Part shown: piece by piece, positions 43,391 to 52,141 of the stretch
Layout: the number at the start of each line of letters is the position of its first letter
How positions within the stretch are numbered: the stretch's first letter is position 1
NCBI RefSeq assembly: GCF_021554725.1
Contig: NZ_JAIZDP010000004.1
Coordinates: 1 to 64,000 of the forward strand
Source: Sinomonas notoginsengisoli
Lineage (GTDB): Bacteria > Actinomycetota > Actinomycetes > Actinomycetales > Micrococcaceae
Reading direction: 5' to 3'
Length of the DNA stretch: 64,000 bases
Translations under genes and position numbers: made by a program
The notes under the pieces: model-generated
The model's input: the letters and a program-made list of their open reading frames with translations, nothing else
Database searches by the model: none
What the model was told of the DNA's origin: nothing

Positions 43391-44128
43391 TCAGTCCTCC
43401 CGTAGTCCCGAGGGCCTCTCGGCGCCCGAGTATTCGCCTGCTACGCAGGCGTCGAAGCATGCACAGAGTGCATGGATGGCGACGAGCTGCGATTCCTGCA
43501 CGTGGCAGTTCGGCCCGTCGAGGACGAGCGCTTCGTCGACAACGACAGAGAGCGGGTTCGGCCCGGGCCCCGTGAGGGCCCATGTCAGTGCGCCGCACTC
43601 GCGGGCTGCACCAGCGGCGGCGAGCAGATTCTGGCTCTTGCCGGAGGTGGAGAGCAAGATGAGGATGTCCCCGGCCCTCGCATGGGCCCGTACCTGACGT
43701 GCGAACACCTCGTGGTAGCCGTAGTCATTTCCGATGGCGGTCATGGCGGAGCTGTCGCCGTGGAGCGCGATGGCGGAGAACGGTTGCCGCTCCCCGTCAT
43801 ATCGGCCCACGATCTCAGCCGTGAGGTGCTGGGCCTCCGCGGCGGACCCGCCGTTGCCCGCGGCGAGGAGCCGCGCGCCGCCCGTGAGGCGCTCGGCCAG
43901 CAGTCGCCCCCATCTGGCCAGCATCGGCGAGTGGTCCTTGAGCAGCTCGAGGACCTCCATGGACGTGCCGATGTGGGAGGCGACGTCCTGCGCCAGGGAC
44001 GCCGTTCGATCGGGGCCGGTTAGGGCCAAGGGGGAACCGACGCTCACGACGCCGGGCACGGGCCTGAGGGCGGTACGCCCTCGTCCTGCTGTCTGGGCGC
44101 TGTTCACGCCGCGGTGCAGTGGACGCAT
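43391..44128 (-). CDS. gmhA: SIS-domain sedoheptulose-7-phosphate isomerase (GmhA-like)
   Basis: 245 residues; about 45 extra N-terminal residues before the SIS domain. LLAAGNGGSAAEAQHLTAEIVGRY matches the GmhA substrate loop (NGGSAADAQH), followed by ILILLSTSGKSQNLLAAAGA and C-terminal HVQESQLVAIHALC (HxxQE). Converts sedoheptulose-7-phosphate to D-glycero-D-manno-heptose-7-phosphate, first step of the ADP-heptose pathway. Starts 2 nt after the upstream GT4 stop; AGGAAGGGAG upstream. Confidence 0.9.
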   Translation of the reverse strand: MRPLHRGVNSAQTAGRGRTALRPVPGVVSVGSPLALTGPDRTASLAQDVASHIGTSMEVLELLKDHSPMLARWGRLLAERLTGGARLLAAGNGGSAAEAQHLTAEIVGRYDGERQPFSAIALHGDSSAMTAIGNDYGYHEVFARQVRAHARAGDILILLSTSGKSQNLLAAAGAARECGALTWALTGPGPNPLSVVVDEALVLDGPNCHVQESQLVAIHALCACFDACVAGEYSGAERPSGLRED

Positions 44129-44130
44129 CC

Positions 44131-45417
44131 TCAGCTCCCTTCCTCAACGCGCCGAAGCCTCCGCCTGGACCTGGCGACCTCCGGCTCGGGCTGTTCCCAG
44201 TGGTCACGCATCGCGCGGTAGATGTGCTCGGTGTCCCCGGCGATCCTGTCCCACGTGTACCGTGCCCGGGCGCGTTCCACGCCAGCCTCGCCGAACCTGG
44301 ACCGGAGCTGGGGATCATCCGCGAGCGTGCAAATGGCCTCGGCGAGCGCCGCGGGATCCTTCGGCGGCACGTGGAGGCCGGTGACGCCATCGACCGTTGT
44401 CTCGGCGAGCCCGCCGACGGCGGCGACGATGGTAGGAACGCCACTGGCCATCGCCTCAAGGGGCACGATGCCGAAGGGCTCGTACCACGGGCAGCACACG
44501 GCAGCGTCCAGGCTCCGCGTGAGAGCCGGCATCTCGTCCCGCGGGACCTGCCCCGTGAAAATGACCTGACGGGAGACTCCGAGCGAGTCGGCGAGGTCGC
44601 GGAGCCTGCGCACCTCGGGGTCAGAGGCGACGTGGTCTTTCGTCAGCGACCCGCCCACCACGAGGAGTTCGATGTCAGTTCGGCCGGAGGCGGCGAGGCG
44701 GCCAAGCGCCTCGATCACGGTGTCCACTCCCTTGCGCGGCACGAGGCGTCCAATGGTCGCGATCCTGAAACGGTGTCCGCGCTCGCGGACCGGCCCGTCT
44801 GGCCTGAAGACCTGAGTATCGACACCACAGGGCGCGATGGAGATACGCTTACGGCCCACGCCCAGCGCACGCAGCTCGAAGGCTTCGTCAGGGCAGGTCG
44901 CGATGACCCGGTCCACCGAGCGAGCGACCCACGGCTCGAGGAACTCGCGCTCCGGCGGGCTCGTGTCTGCGACGCCCTGATGCCTGCGCTTGACGATTCC
45001 CAGCGCGTGGAAGGTCTCAGCCACGGCCGGCGGCTGGAAGCCCCGGTCCTGAAGCTTCGCGACCCCTTCGATGCAGGCCACGCCCGACATCCAGAAGTGC
45101 CCGTGGACAACATCGGGGACGTTCTCGGCCCAGTAGTCCGCGAGGTGGTCACCGAACTCGGGGATGAAGGGAAGGATCTTGTCCTTGACAATCTCACGGG
45201 GAGGACCGGCATCGACGTTGACGAGGCAGACTCCGTTCGAGAGCATCTGCTCCCAATGGAGCCGCGCGCTGTCACGGCGTGTGAACACGGTGACCGAGTG
45301 GCCACGTCTGACCAGCGCGGCGGAGAGTTCCGCCACGTGCACGTTCTGCCCGCCAGCATCCTCTCCGCCGATCGCGGCGAGTGGACTGGCATGCTCCGAG
45401 ACCATTGAGATCTTCAT
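44131..45417 (-). CDS. family 4 glycosyltransferase
   Basis: 428 residues, GT-B fold. N-terminal SEHASPLAAIGGEDAGGQNV is typical of the sucrose-synthase/MshA-like GT4 branch; C-terminal IATIGRLVPRKGVDTVIEAL and PWYEPFGIVPLEAMASGVPT (E-x7-E) bind the nucleotide sugar. AAGGAG lies 7 nt upstream. It is between gmhA and a second GT4. Donor and acceptor unknown. Confidence 0.92.
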   Translation of the reverse strand: MKISMVSEHASPLAAIGGEDAGGQNVHVAELSAALVRRGHSVTVFTRRDSARLHWEQMLSNGVCLVNVDAGPPREIVKDKILPFIPEFGDHLADYWAENVPDVVHGHFWMSGVACIEGVAKLQDRGFQPPAVAETFHALGIVKRRHQGVADTSPPEREFLEPWVARSVDRVIATCPDEAFELRALGVGRKRISIAPCGVDTQVFRPDGPVRERGHRFRIATIGRLVPRKGVDTVIEALGRLAASGRTDIELLVVGGSLTKDHVASDPEVRRLRDLADSLGVSRQVIFTGQVPRDEMPALTRSLDAAVCCPWYEPFGIVPLEAMASGVPTIVAAVGGLAETTVDGVTGLHVPPKDPAALAEAICTLADDPQLRSRFGEAGVERARARYTWDRIAGDTEHIYRAMRDHWEQPEPEVARSRRRLRRVEEGS

Positions 45418-45462
45418 GGTTGTTCTCCTTCCGGCTTGAAGGCGTCCATAGGCGCGTCCATC

Positions 45463-46491
45463 TCACCGGACCTCCGCACGGGCTGGGATCAATGGGCTGC
45501 CCGACGAGGCCGGCGCGGTGCGTCGCCCGAGCACCACGTCACTGAGCACCTCATCCCAGTCCTTGAGGAACCGTCCGAGTCCGTAGCGGGCCAAGGCGGC
45601 TTCACGGGCGATCAGACCTGCCTCGCGGGCCTTGTTCGGGTGCGAGAGCAGGCGCTGTGCGGCGGCGGCGAGCTCACCAGGGTCCGAGCTCACGCAACCG
45701 GCCCCGGCGGGCACCGCACGCCAGACCTCGGTGGCACCGATGGCGAGCACCGGCATGGCCAGCATCATGGCCTCTATGAGGGCGAGGCCGAGCGAGGTCC
45801 AGCGGAAGGGGTGCAGGTAGGCCCGGCGCCGGGCGAGCTCGAGGTGCAGGCGGTCTGGGGCGAGGTCTCCGGCCCAGGACAGCCGCCCCGCCGCGATTCC
45901 CGCGGCCGCTTCCAGCCCGTCACCGGCCATGCCGAAGACGTCCAGCGGTGAGACCTCGGCGAATCGCGGGAGCAGGTCGGTGCCTGCGACCCTGCCGCGC
46001 CGCACGGGCTCGTTCACCACGACGCCGAGCCGGGCGAGCTCCCCGGTGTACATCGGCCCTGGATCCTGGACTCCGTGTTCGACGACGTACACCGGGGCAC
46101 GTCCGCTGTCCCACATGAGGGCGTTGAAGTGGGTCACATGCACGATCGGGATCTCCGCTTGGCCCGCCAAGGGGTGGCGGGTATCGGGAACTCCCCCTCG
46201 CGGGGTGTTGTGCTCGACGTACACCGCTGGCAGGTCGGCCCCCGGCAGCCGACCTGTCAGCGAGCGTACGAGTTCAATCTCGTCGAGCCGCTGGAGCACC
46301 ACGGCGTCGATCCGGCCCGCGCTCTCGGCGAGCTGTTCCGCTGTGGCCTCCACAGCGGAGGGCCATTGCCTCCCTGCGATGCCAAGGCCTTTGGCGCTGT
46401 CCTGGGGGTCAACGGGCAGGATGTACTCGTGGCTTCCGCGGACGAATCCGTCCATCCAGCCGCCGTGCATGTGCCACGCAAGAATGCGCAT
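45463..46491 (-). CDS. GT4-like glycosyltransferase
   Basis: 342 residues. Start MRILAWHMHGGWMDGFVRGS; later ADLPAVYVEHNTPRGGVP, VNEPVRRGR, and the C-terminal donor-site region HPFRWTSLGLALIEAMMLAM, which fits the E-x7-E pattern loosely. The ATG shares its A with the upstream TAA (TAATG), so coupled to the GT9 gene. The frame is open far upstream but that part is the antiframe of the GT9 gene. Donor unknown. Confidence 0.85.
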   Translation of the reverse strand: MRILAWHMHGGWMDGFVRGSHEYILPVDPQDSAKGLGIAGRQWPSAVEATAEQLAESAGRIDAVVLQRLDEIELVRSLTGRLPGADLPAVYVEHNTPRGGVPDTRHPLAGQAEIPIVHVTHFNALMWDSGRAPVYVVEHGVQDPGPMYTGELARLGVVVNEPVRRGRVAGTDLLPRFAEVSPLDVFGMAGDGLEAAAGIAAGRLSWAGDLAPDRLHLELARRRAYLHPFRWTSLGLALIEAMMLAMPVLAIGATEVWRAVPAGAGCVSSDPGELAAAAQRLLSHPNKAREAGLIAREAALARYGLGRFLKDWDEVLSDVVLGRRTAPASSGSPLIPARAEVR

Positions 46492-47516
46492 TAGGCCACC
46501 GCCCCGGTCTCGGCGCCCAAGAGTTCCCGAACGGCGGTCAGAACATGTTCGGCGCGGACGTCGCTGAGGCACGGATGCCCAGGAATCGGACAGATCCGAG
46601 CGCGGGTGCCCGAGCATGCAGCGGTCTGGTCGCCGAGCACCACGACTGGTGCTCCCCTCGGCTTCCATACTCCCGGGGGCACGACGGGCGCGAAGAGGCT
46701 CACCACGGGTGTGCGCGTCGCCGCCGCCAGATGGGCCGGGCCGGTGTTTCCTGCCACGACCACGCTCGCGCCTTCCAAGAGGTCCACGAGGGCGGGCAGG
46801 CTCGTACGGCCTCCGAGGTCGATCCCCTGGGAGCCTGCCACCCGGGCGGTGAGCGCCCGCTCGTCGGGGCCGCCGGTGACGACGACCTGCATGCCGGTGG
46901 CCGCGAGCAGTTCGACTAGCGCTGCGCAATGTTCGGCGGGCCAAGCCCGGGCAGGGGCATCCGCGCCAGGGTGGACAACGACATATGCGCCGGTCGGTCG
47001 GATCCCGCTGTGGCGCTGGGGAGCGAGGGCCGGGAGCCCGTCGTCGTCCGCGGGCAGTGAGAAGCCCGCCGCGGCCGCGATGCCGAGGGCACGGTCCACC
47101 TCGTGGACAGACCACGGGAGCTGGCGGGTAGTCACGCGAACGTCGATGAGCGAGCCCGGGTAGTCCTCGGAGAGAGCGGTGATGCGAGGCACCCCGCACA
47201 GCCTCAGTTCGAGGGCCAGAGGCAGCGGTGACTGGTGGAAAGAGGTGAAGATGACTGCCTCATCAGGGGCTATGTCGGTGATGAGGCGCTCGAGCCGGCG
47301 CAGGTGGCGCGGGCTTGCCTCGGCGGCAGGGTTGCCGATCCAGGGGCAGTCCCACTCGCTGACGTGCTGCACGTGCGGCAACAACCGCGCAGCGGCCGCT
47401 CCGCGCGGACCTGTCAGCAGGAACGGCTCGGCCCGGGTCGCGATCGCCCGGACAGCCGGGCCTGCCATGACCACGTCTCCAAGGCTGTCGAGCCTGACCG
47501 CGAGGACCCGCTTCAT
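46491..47516 (-). CDS. family 9 glycosyltransferase
   Basis: 341 residues. MKRVLAVRLDSLGDVVMAGP is the classic ADP-heptose:LPS heptosyltransferase-type N-terminus; YVVVHPGADAPARAWPAEH and VVAGNTGPAHLAAATRTPV form the nucleotide site; a C-terminal Cys pair (ACSGTRARICPIPGHPCL) recalls heptosyltransferases. The ATG overlaps the gmhB stop (ATGA). Confidence 0.91.
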   Translation of the reverse strand: MKRVLAVRLDSLGDVVMAGPAVRAIATRAEPFLLTGPRGAAAARLLPHVQHVSEWDCPWIGNPAAEASPRHLRRLERLITDIAPDEAVIFTSFHQSPLPLALELRLCGVPRITALSEDYPGSLIDVRVTTRQLPWSVHEVDRALGIAAAAGFSLPADDDGLPALAPQRHSGIRPTGAYVVVHPGADAPARAWPAEHCAALVELLAATGMQVVVTGGPDERALTARVAGSQGIDLGGRTSLPALVDLLEGASVVVAGNTGPAHLAAATRTPVVSLFAPVVPPGVWKPRGAPVVVLGDQTAACSGTRARICPIPGHPCLSDVRAEHVLTAVRELLGAETGAVA

Positions 47517-48121
47517 GCGGCACTGCTCATCGCGGAAGCACCACTGTCGGGGTCCGGGGATGCGGCTGCGGAGGCCATGTCGGGTCCGAGCGCGAGGGTC
47601 AGGGCAGACCACAGGTCGCCCGCCACGGCCGGCGCGTCGAGGACTTCGCGACGCAGGGTAGTGGGGCTGGGCACCATGATGCCGCGGGCACCGGCGCGCA
47701 GTGCGGCCGTCATGTCCGCACCGATGTCCCCGATGACGACAACCTCCTTGGGGCTCACGCCGAGGTCACGGCAGGCGGCAAGCACAAGTCCCGGACGCGG
47801 CTTGCGGCAGGCACAGCCGTCGTCAGGAGCGTGCGGGCAGACCTGCCACGTGTCGAACGGGCCCAGGATCTCCTCGACACGGGCATTGACGGAGCGCATG
47901 TCATCCATGCCGATCTTGCCGAGGGCCACCGCGGACTGATTCGTGACGACACCCGTGCGCAGGCCGAGTGAACGCAGACGCTCGAGTGTCTGCTGGGCCC
48001 CGGGCATCGGGGTCACGAGCTCAGGGTCCCCGTTGTAGGGGACGTCCACGACAAGCGTGCCGTCGCGGTCAAAGAGCACCGCAGCGGGAGTCAGCTTGCG
48101 TTCATGGTCCATCATCTTCAT
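47513..48121 (-). CDS. gmhB: D-glycero-D-manno-heptose-1,7-bisphosphate 7-phosphatase (GmhB-like, HAD-IIIA)
   Basis: 202 residues. HAD motif I VLFDRDGTLVVDVPYNG, motif II VVTNQSAVALGKI, a zinc loop CPHAPDDGCACRKPRPG with the conserved CxH/CxC layout and the catalytic Lys, and motif IV VVIGDIGADMTAAL. It removes the 7-phosphate between the two HldE reactions. Three ATGs lie in the first four codons; the first is used. TAGTCT -10 is about 30 nt upstream. First gene of the gmhB-GT9-GT4-GT4-gmhA-hldE-SDR operon. Confidence 0.91.
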   Translation of the reverse strand: MKMMDHERKLTPAAVLFDRDGTLVVDVPYNGDPELVTPMPGAQQTLERLRSLGLRTGVVTNQSAVALGKIGMDDMRSVNARVEEILGPFDTWQVCPHAPDDGCACRKPRPGLVLAACRDLGVSPKEVVVIGDIGADMTAALRAGARGIMVPSPTTLRREVLDAPAVAGDLWSALTLALGPDMASAAASPDPDSGASAMSSAA

Positions 48122-48233
48122 GGAGAAGAAGTGCCCGAGCCGCAGTAGACTAAACGGATCTGACGGGAGTTCTCCTCCTTCTAGCTCAAGCCGCGGGCAC
48201 AGATTGTTGCGTCGTTTGCCTCAAGGAGTTGCC

Positions 48234-49178
48234 GTGGACAAGCCTCATCGACCCGTTCTCCTCGTCCTCCGTGCGCTCAAGCTCGGGGATCTCCTCGTCG
48301 CGGTCCCAGCGCTCCGCGGCCTCAGGCGAGGCTTTCCCGATCACGAACTCGTGCTCGCGGTCCCGGGCTGGCTCAGCCCCGTGCTGCCACTCATCGGAGG
48401 CATCAACCGGCATCTGGCTACGCCGGGCCTCGATGATCCTCTGCCTTGGGAGGGCACGGTAGACGTGGCGGTCAACCTCCACGGCAACGGTCCCGAGAGC
48501 CGCGGGCGTCTCGAACAGCTCTCTCCGACGTATCGGATCGGACACGCGGCGCCGGGCTGGAGCGGTCCCACCTGGGATGACGATCTCCACGAGCGGGACC
48601 GCTGGGTTCGTCTGGTGAACTGGCACGGCCTCGCTGCAGAGGCGAATGACTACCGCCTGTGCCCGCCGGAGGTGTCGGCACCTCTCGAGGATGCGACCCT
48701 CCTCCACGTCGGCGCCGCACACGGGAGCCGCCAGTGGCCCGTCGAACGGTTCGCCGATGTCGCGGCGGTCCTGGCCCTGCGCGGGCACCGGGTCGTGATC
48801 ACCGGCGGCCGCCAGGACCTGCTCCGGGCGACGGCCGTGGCCAAAACCGCCGGACTTCCGGAAAGCGCCTGCGTGGCCGGGCGCTGGGAGCTCGATGAGT
48901 TCGCGGCAGCCATTGCCGCAGCACGGTTGGTCATCACGGCGGACACCTCGGCCGGCCATCTGGCCACCGCCTATGGAACGCCGTCAGTGGTCCTGTTCGG
49001 CCCCGCCGCGCCAGAGCACTGGGGCCCGCCAGCCGATGGACCGCACATCGTCTTGACCGACGCCGAGGTACGGGCCGGCGAACCGTTCGCAGAAGTACCC
49101 GACCCGGCGATCCTGGCCGTCCTTCCGGGGCACGTTCTCGACGCGGTGGACAGCCTTGAGGCGCACGACGCCGCATGA
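48234..49178 (+). CDS. family 9 glycosyltransferase
   Basis: 314 residues. VLLVLRALKLGDLLVAVPALRG N-terminal GT9 signature; LLHVGAAHGSRQWPVERFAD and VITADTSAGHLATAYGTPS in the donor domain. GTG 48234 has AAGGAG 6 nt upstream. Divergent from gmhB across 112 nt. Third GT9 of the cluster; it lacks the Cys cluster seen in the first. Confidence 0.9.
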   Translation: MDKPHRPVLLVLRALKLGDLLVAVPALRGLRRGFPDHELVLAVPGWLSPVLPLIGGINRHLATPGLDDPLPWEGTVDVAVNLHGNGPESRGRLEQLSPTYRIGHAAPGWSGPTWDDDLHERDRWVRLVNWHGLAAEANDYRLCPPEVSAPLEDATLLHVGAAHGSRQWPVERFADVAAVLALRGHRVVITGGRQDLLRATAVAKTAGLPESACVAGRWELDEFAAAIAAARLVITADTSAGHLATAYGTPSVVLFGPAAPEHWGPPADGPHIVLTDAEVRAGEPFAEVPDPAILAVLPGHVLDAVDSLEAHDAA

Positions 49179-49251
49179 TCACCGCGGGGGCAGGCCGCCC
49201 CTTCTGACACATCACCTCCGCTGAGGCAGCATTCTCCGGCCCGCCGACACA

Positions 49252-49290
49252 AATGACGGGAGCGAGCCCTGAGGCTCGGCTCCCGTCATT
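49252..49290. terminator. bidirectional terminator between the GT9 gene and sigF
   Basis: Stem of 17 bp (AATGACGGGAG...CTCCCGTCATT core) with one bulged base and a 4-nt loop, between converging genes. Confidence 0.75.
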
Positions 49291-49331
49291 CAGCGCTCGT
49301 TCTTCCAGCGCCTTGTCCTTCAGGTGTCCTG

Positions 49332-50162
49332 CTAGGCGGCCATGCGCCGACGCAGCCTGTCGAGCAGCCGCTTGAGGAGGCGGGAGACCTGCATTTGGCT
49401 GACACCCAGCTCCGCCGCGATCTGGTCCTGGGTCATCTCGTTCACGAAGCGAAGCTGCAGAAGGCGCCTGTCGTCCACGGACGCGTCCGAGAGGGCCGCC
49501 TCAAGGGCATCAATCTGCTCGACACGCTCGTAGCCAGGGTCCTCCCCGCCGAGGATCACCATGACCCGGCGTTCCTCAGGATCATCGGACATGTCGCCAT
49601 GCTCGACCGGTTGGCCGACCATGGCCGCGTCTGCAATCTGGGCGTCCGCGACATCGCTTGCCGGCACTCCGGCCGCCGTGCTCAGCTCCGCAGTGGACGG
49701 TTCGTGGCCGAGCTCCTGTGCGAGCCCCGGCCGGAGAGCGTTGACCTTGAGCCGGAGTTCCTGAAGGGCCCGGGGCGGCCGGACCACCCATGACTGGTCG
49801 CGCAGGTAGCGCTTCAGTTCACCGTTGATGGTTGGGACCGCATAGGGCACAAATCCGTGGCCCAGGGATTCCTTGTACCGCTGGGCGGCCTTGATGAGCC
49901 CTAGTCGAGCCACCTGGCGCAGGTCATCGGCATCGTGCCCTACACACCGGAACCGTCTGGCGAGGGCATCTGCCACTCCGAGGTACTCGAGCGCCAGCTT
50001 TCCCGCTGCCCGTGCGCTGGCCGGCGTCAATGGCGAAATGGACGAGCGAACGGCGGAGGTCGGCAGCGGCCGGCTCCTGAGAGCATCCTCGGGCACACCG
50101 GCGATGACCGGATCGAATGGAACTGCCGACAGGTCGCCCTGCCGCTTCTCAACATTTTTCAT
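49332..50162 (-). CDS. sigF: RNA polymerase sigma factor, SigB/SigF (group 3 general stress) type
   Basis: 276 residues. Region 2 DADDLRQVARLGLIKAAQRYK and FVPYAVPTINGELKRYLRDQ; region 3 VRPPRALQELRLKV; region 4 RRLLQLRFVNEMTQDQIAAELGVSQMQVSRLLKRLL. The SVPTI/AVPTINGELKR stretch and VSQMQVSRLL are characteristic of the SigB/SigF group rather than SigA. AGGAGG about 10 nt upstream of the ATG. No anti-sigma (RsbW) or anti-anti-sigma gene is adjacent, unlike most such loci. Probable regulator of the SigF-type promoters listed around it. Confidence 0.92.
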   Translation of the reverse strand: MKNVEKRQGDLSAVPFDPVIAGVPEDALRSRPLPTSAVRSSISPLTPASARAAGKLALEYLGVADALARRFRCVGHDADDLRQVARLGLIKAAQRYKESLGHGFVPYAVPTINGELKRYLRDQSWVVRPPRALQELRLKVNALRPGLAQELGHEPSTAELSTAAGVPASDVADAQIADAAMVGQPVEHGDMSDDPEERRVMVILGGEDPGYERVEQIDALEAALSDASVDDRRLLQLRFVNEMTQDQIAAELGVSQMQVSRLLKRLLDRLRRRMAA

Positions 50163-50259
50163 TGCGAGTTTCCTCCTCGCTGGGGTCAGAAAAAACCTAT
50201 GGAACGCTAGGCCGACCCTCCTCAGAATCGACGATCCGCGCCACAGAAATCACGGATCC

Positions 50260-50298
50260 GGAGATTAGGGCTCGAGTGGGGGGAGATTAAGGCTCGAG
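50260..50298. repeat. 17-nt direct repeat with 22-bp period upstream of sigF
   Basis: GGAGATTAGGGCTCGAG (50260-50276) and GGAGATTAAGGCTCGAG (50282-50298) differ at one base. The 22-bp period is two helical turns, so a protein could bind both on one face. About 100-135 nt upstream of the sigF start. Confidence 0.6.
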
Positions 50299-50646
50299 AG
50301 CGGACTGATGGCCAGAAATGCTTGGGCGTCAAACACCGAGGCAGGTTCCGCCAGTGATGAGGATGCGGCGGCCTTCGAGTCGCGCCGCTTCAGGGGTGGA
50401 GACGATGAACTCCAATGTCAGCGGCCAACAATTTCTACTTTCGGCTGCGAAGGTGGACGCCAACTGCTTGACTCCAACTCAACAGTAGGCACACTCGCAC
50501 TCAGCCTTCAAGGGTTCGAGGAGAAGTGTCACTGGCCCTCGCTGCCCCTGAGAGGACCACTACTGGCGGCGTTTCCCAGTTTGCGCACATTTCTACTGGT
50601 GCAGATCCATCGCTGGCTAGGGCACAAATCCGCTCGAGCTGAGGGG

Positions 50647-50673
50647 GTTTTGAGGAGGCGGCATCGCGGGTAT
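50647..50673 (+). promoter_or_regulatory. SigB/SigF-type promoter
   Basis: GTTT (50647-50650), 17-nt spacer, GGGTAT (50668-50673), 9 nt before the ATG at 50683, which would give a nearly leaderless message. Confidence 0.55.
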
Positions 50674-50682
50674 TAGGTACCA

Positions 50683-51012
50683 ATGATGCAGGACAACGCG
50701 CCCCACGAGCCCGAGCAGCTAGCCACTGACGGCCGGGCTGGAAAGCCCGTCCCACGTCCCAAGGACGACGCCGTGACGTCGCCAGAGGACGTCACACCGT
50801 CGTCCCAGGGCCTCGGTGCCGTCTACGGAGATGCCAACCGCACCCCCCACCCAGGCCCCGTCAAACCACCGAGCCCCGAGGATCAGGAGCGCATGGACGC
50901 TATCGCCGAAGAGTACGTGGTCGAGACGACCGAGGACGGCGAAGCTTACCTCTTCCCTCGCGATGCCGATACTGAGTCGCCAGCAACCACGGATCAGTAC
51001 CCTGACAGCTAG
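50683..51012 (+). CDS. small acidic hypothetical protein
   Basis: 109 residues, Pro/Asp/Glu-rich and probably unstructured; DQERMDAIAEEYVVETTEDG is the only part with helix/strand character. No signal peptide, membrane segment or known family. Placed just after a SigF-type promoter and across from sigF, so it may be a general-stress protein. Third positions are GC-rich, supporting coding. Confidence 0.65.
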   Translation: MMQDNAPHEPEQLATDGRAGKPVPRPKDDAVTSPEDVTPSSQGLGAVYGDANRTPHPGPVKPPSPEDQERMDAIAEEYVVETTEDGEAYLFPRDADTESPATTDQYPDS

Positions 51013-51150
51013 CCGGGCTGACCAGAGGTACCCCCTTATACCGGTGCCTGGCCGGGGGCTGGGGCTTCGGCCAGGCACCACTCTTCACCTCTCATCGCAC
51101 GTCCGCCTCTCCGCTCGTGCTTCGCGGGCGAGGACACCTGCGGGTACCTC

Positions 51151-52131
51151 TCAGGTGCCCGGGCCCGTGCGCGGCGACGAGGCTAGGGTCTTGGCCAATT
51201 CGGCGTCCGAGACCTTGCCCGCCCGACCTGCAAGCTTGGTCCCCTCGTGATACGCCAAGAGCAGTCTGGGGTCCACGTAGGAGCCGCGGGCGACGGCCGA
51301 GGTGTTGTGCAGCCACTCAGCGGCGGCCCCGATAGCAGCGCGCCAGGCCTGGTCCGCGTCGGAACCTTTCTCCCGCTCACGGGCCAGAGTTTCGGCGGCC
51401 ACCACCGTCCCTCGCCACGTGCGGAGGTCCTTCGCGCTGACCCCCATGCCGGCTCGGCCCCTCAGGTAGCCGTTGAGGGCCTCGGCGCTGATCGGCTGAA
51501 CGCCGTTGCCCTCCTCGAAGCCAATGGCGCGGCTTGTGCGAGAGCCGTCGGCGCGTTCGGCGAAGTAGGCGGCCAGATCGGCATCGTGCAGATCGACAGC
51601 CCACCGCATTCCCGACTTGCCCGGGAATCGGAAGGTAACCACCGCGCCATCGACGCTCACGTGCCGGCGCTGCAATGTCGTGACCCCGAACGAGCCATTC
51701 TGCTGAACGTAGCGCCGGCTTCCCACGCGGAAACCCGCCCGGTCCACGAGACGCAGGGCGACCGCAAGTGCTTGCTCCCTTGCACCGTGCCGGCCGCGCA
51801 GATCCTCGGTGACGGCACGGCGGATCGCCGGCAGGCGCCGGGCAAGCGCAAGAGCGCGGTCGAACTTCCGCGCGTCCTGCCGGGCGCGCCAAGCATGGTG
51901 GTAGAGGTACTGCTTGCGCCCCGCGGCGTCGATTCCAGTGGCCTGGATGCGGGCCTGTTCGGACCCGGCGATCCGCACATGCCGCCAGGCCGGTGGAATG
52001 GCGAGCGCGTCGATCCGCGCCAACACCTCGGGCGCGTCGACGCGCTCGCCCTCCTCATCCCGATAGATGAACCCTTTTCCGGCGCGGCGTCGGATGAACA
52101 CGCCGCGCGCCGATCGACTGCGACGCGTCAT
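51151..52131 (-). CDS. DNA topoisomerase IB (poxvirus/bacterial type)
   Basis: 326 residues. Relaxes supercoils by a 3'-phosphotyrosyl nick. N-terminal domain (~1-90) with GKGFIYRDEEGERV and IPPAWRHVRI; catalytic domain with RFPGKSGMRW, SAKDLRTWRGTVVAA (Arg), WLHNTSAVARGSYVDPRLL (His/Asn region and the Tyr nucleophile in SYVDP). ATG 52131 is taken; the upstream frame is open but overlaps the divergent SDR promoter. Accessory in bacteria, often in stress-related neighbourhoods. Confidence 0.93.
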   Translation of the reverse strand: MTRRSRSARGVFIRRRAGKGFIYRDEEGERVDAPEVLARIDALAIPPAWRHVRIAGSEQARIQATGIDAAGRKQYLYHHAWRARQDARKFDRALALARRLPAIRRAVTEDLRGRHGAREQALAVALRLVDRAGFRVGSRRYVQQNGSFGVTTLQRRHVSVDGAVVTFRFPGKSGMRWAVDLHDADLAAYFAERADGSRTSRAIGFEEGNGVQPISAEALNGYLRGRAGMGVSAKDLRTWRGTVVAAETLAREREKGSDADQAWRAAIGAAAEWLHNTSAVARGSYVDPRLLLAYHEGTKLAGRAGKVSDAELAKTLASSPRTGPGT

Positions 52132-52141
52132 GGACGCACTA

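Larger units (their letters stand above)
50163..50682. other. 520-nt region between sigF and a small gene
   Basis: Holds the sigF leader, a 17-nt direct repeat and the promoter of the next gene. A 122-codon open frame on plus (50308-50676) has mixed third positions unlike neighbouring genes, no clear ribosome site and no recognisable domain, so I do not call it a gene. Nothing else is supported. Confidence 0.6.

Noticed and set aside
50308-50676. 122-codon open frame downstream of the sigF promoter region
   Set aside because: Third codon positions are not GC-biased as in neighbouring genes, no ribosome site, no domain, and it overlaps the promoter of the next gene.
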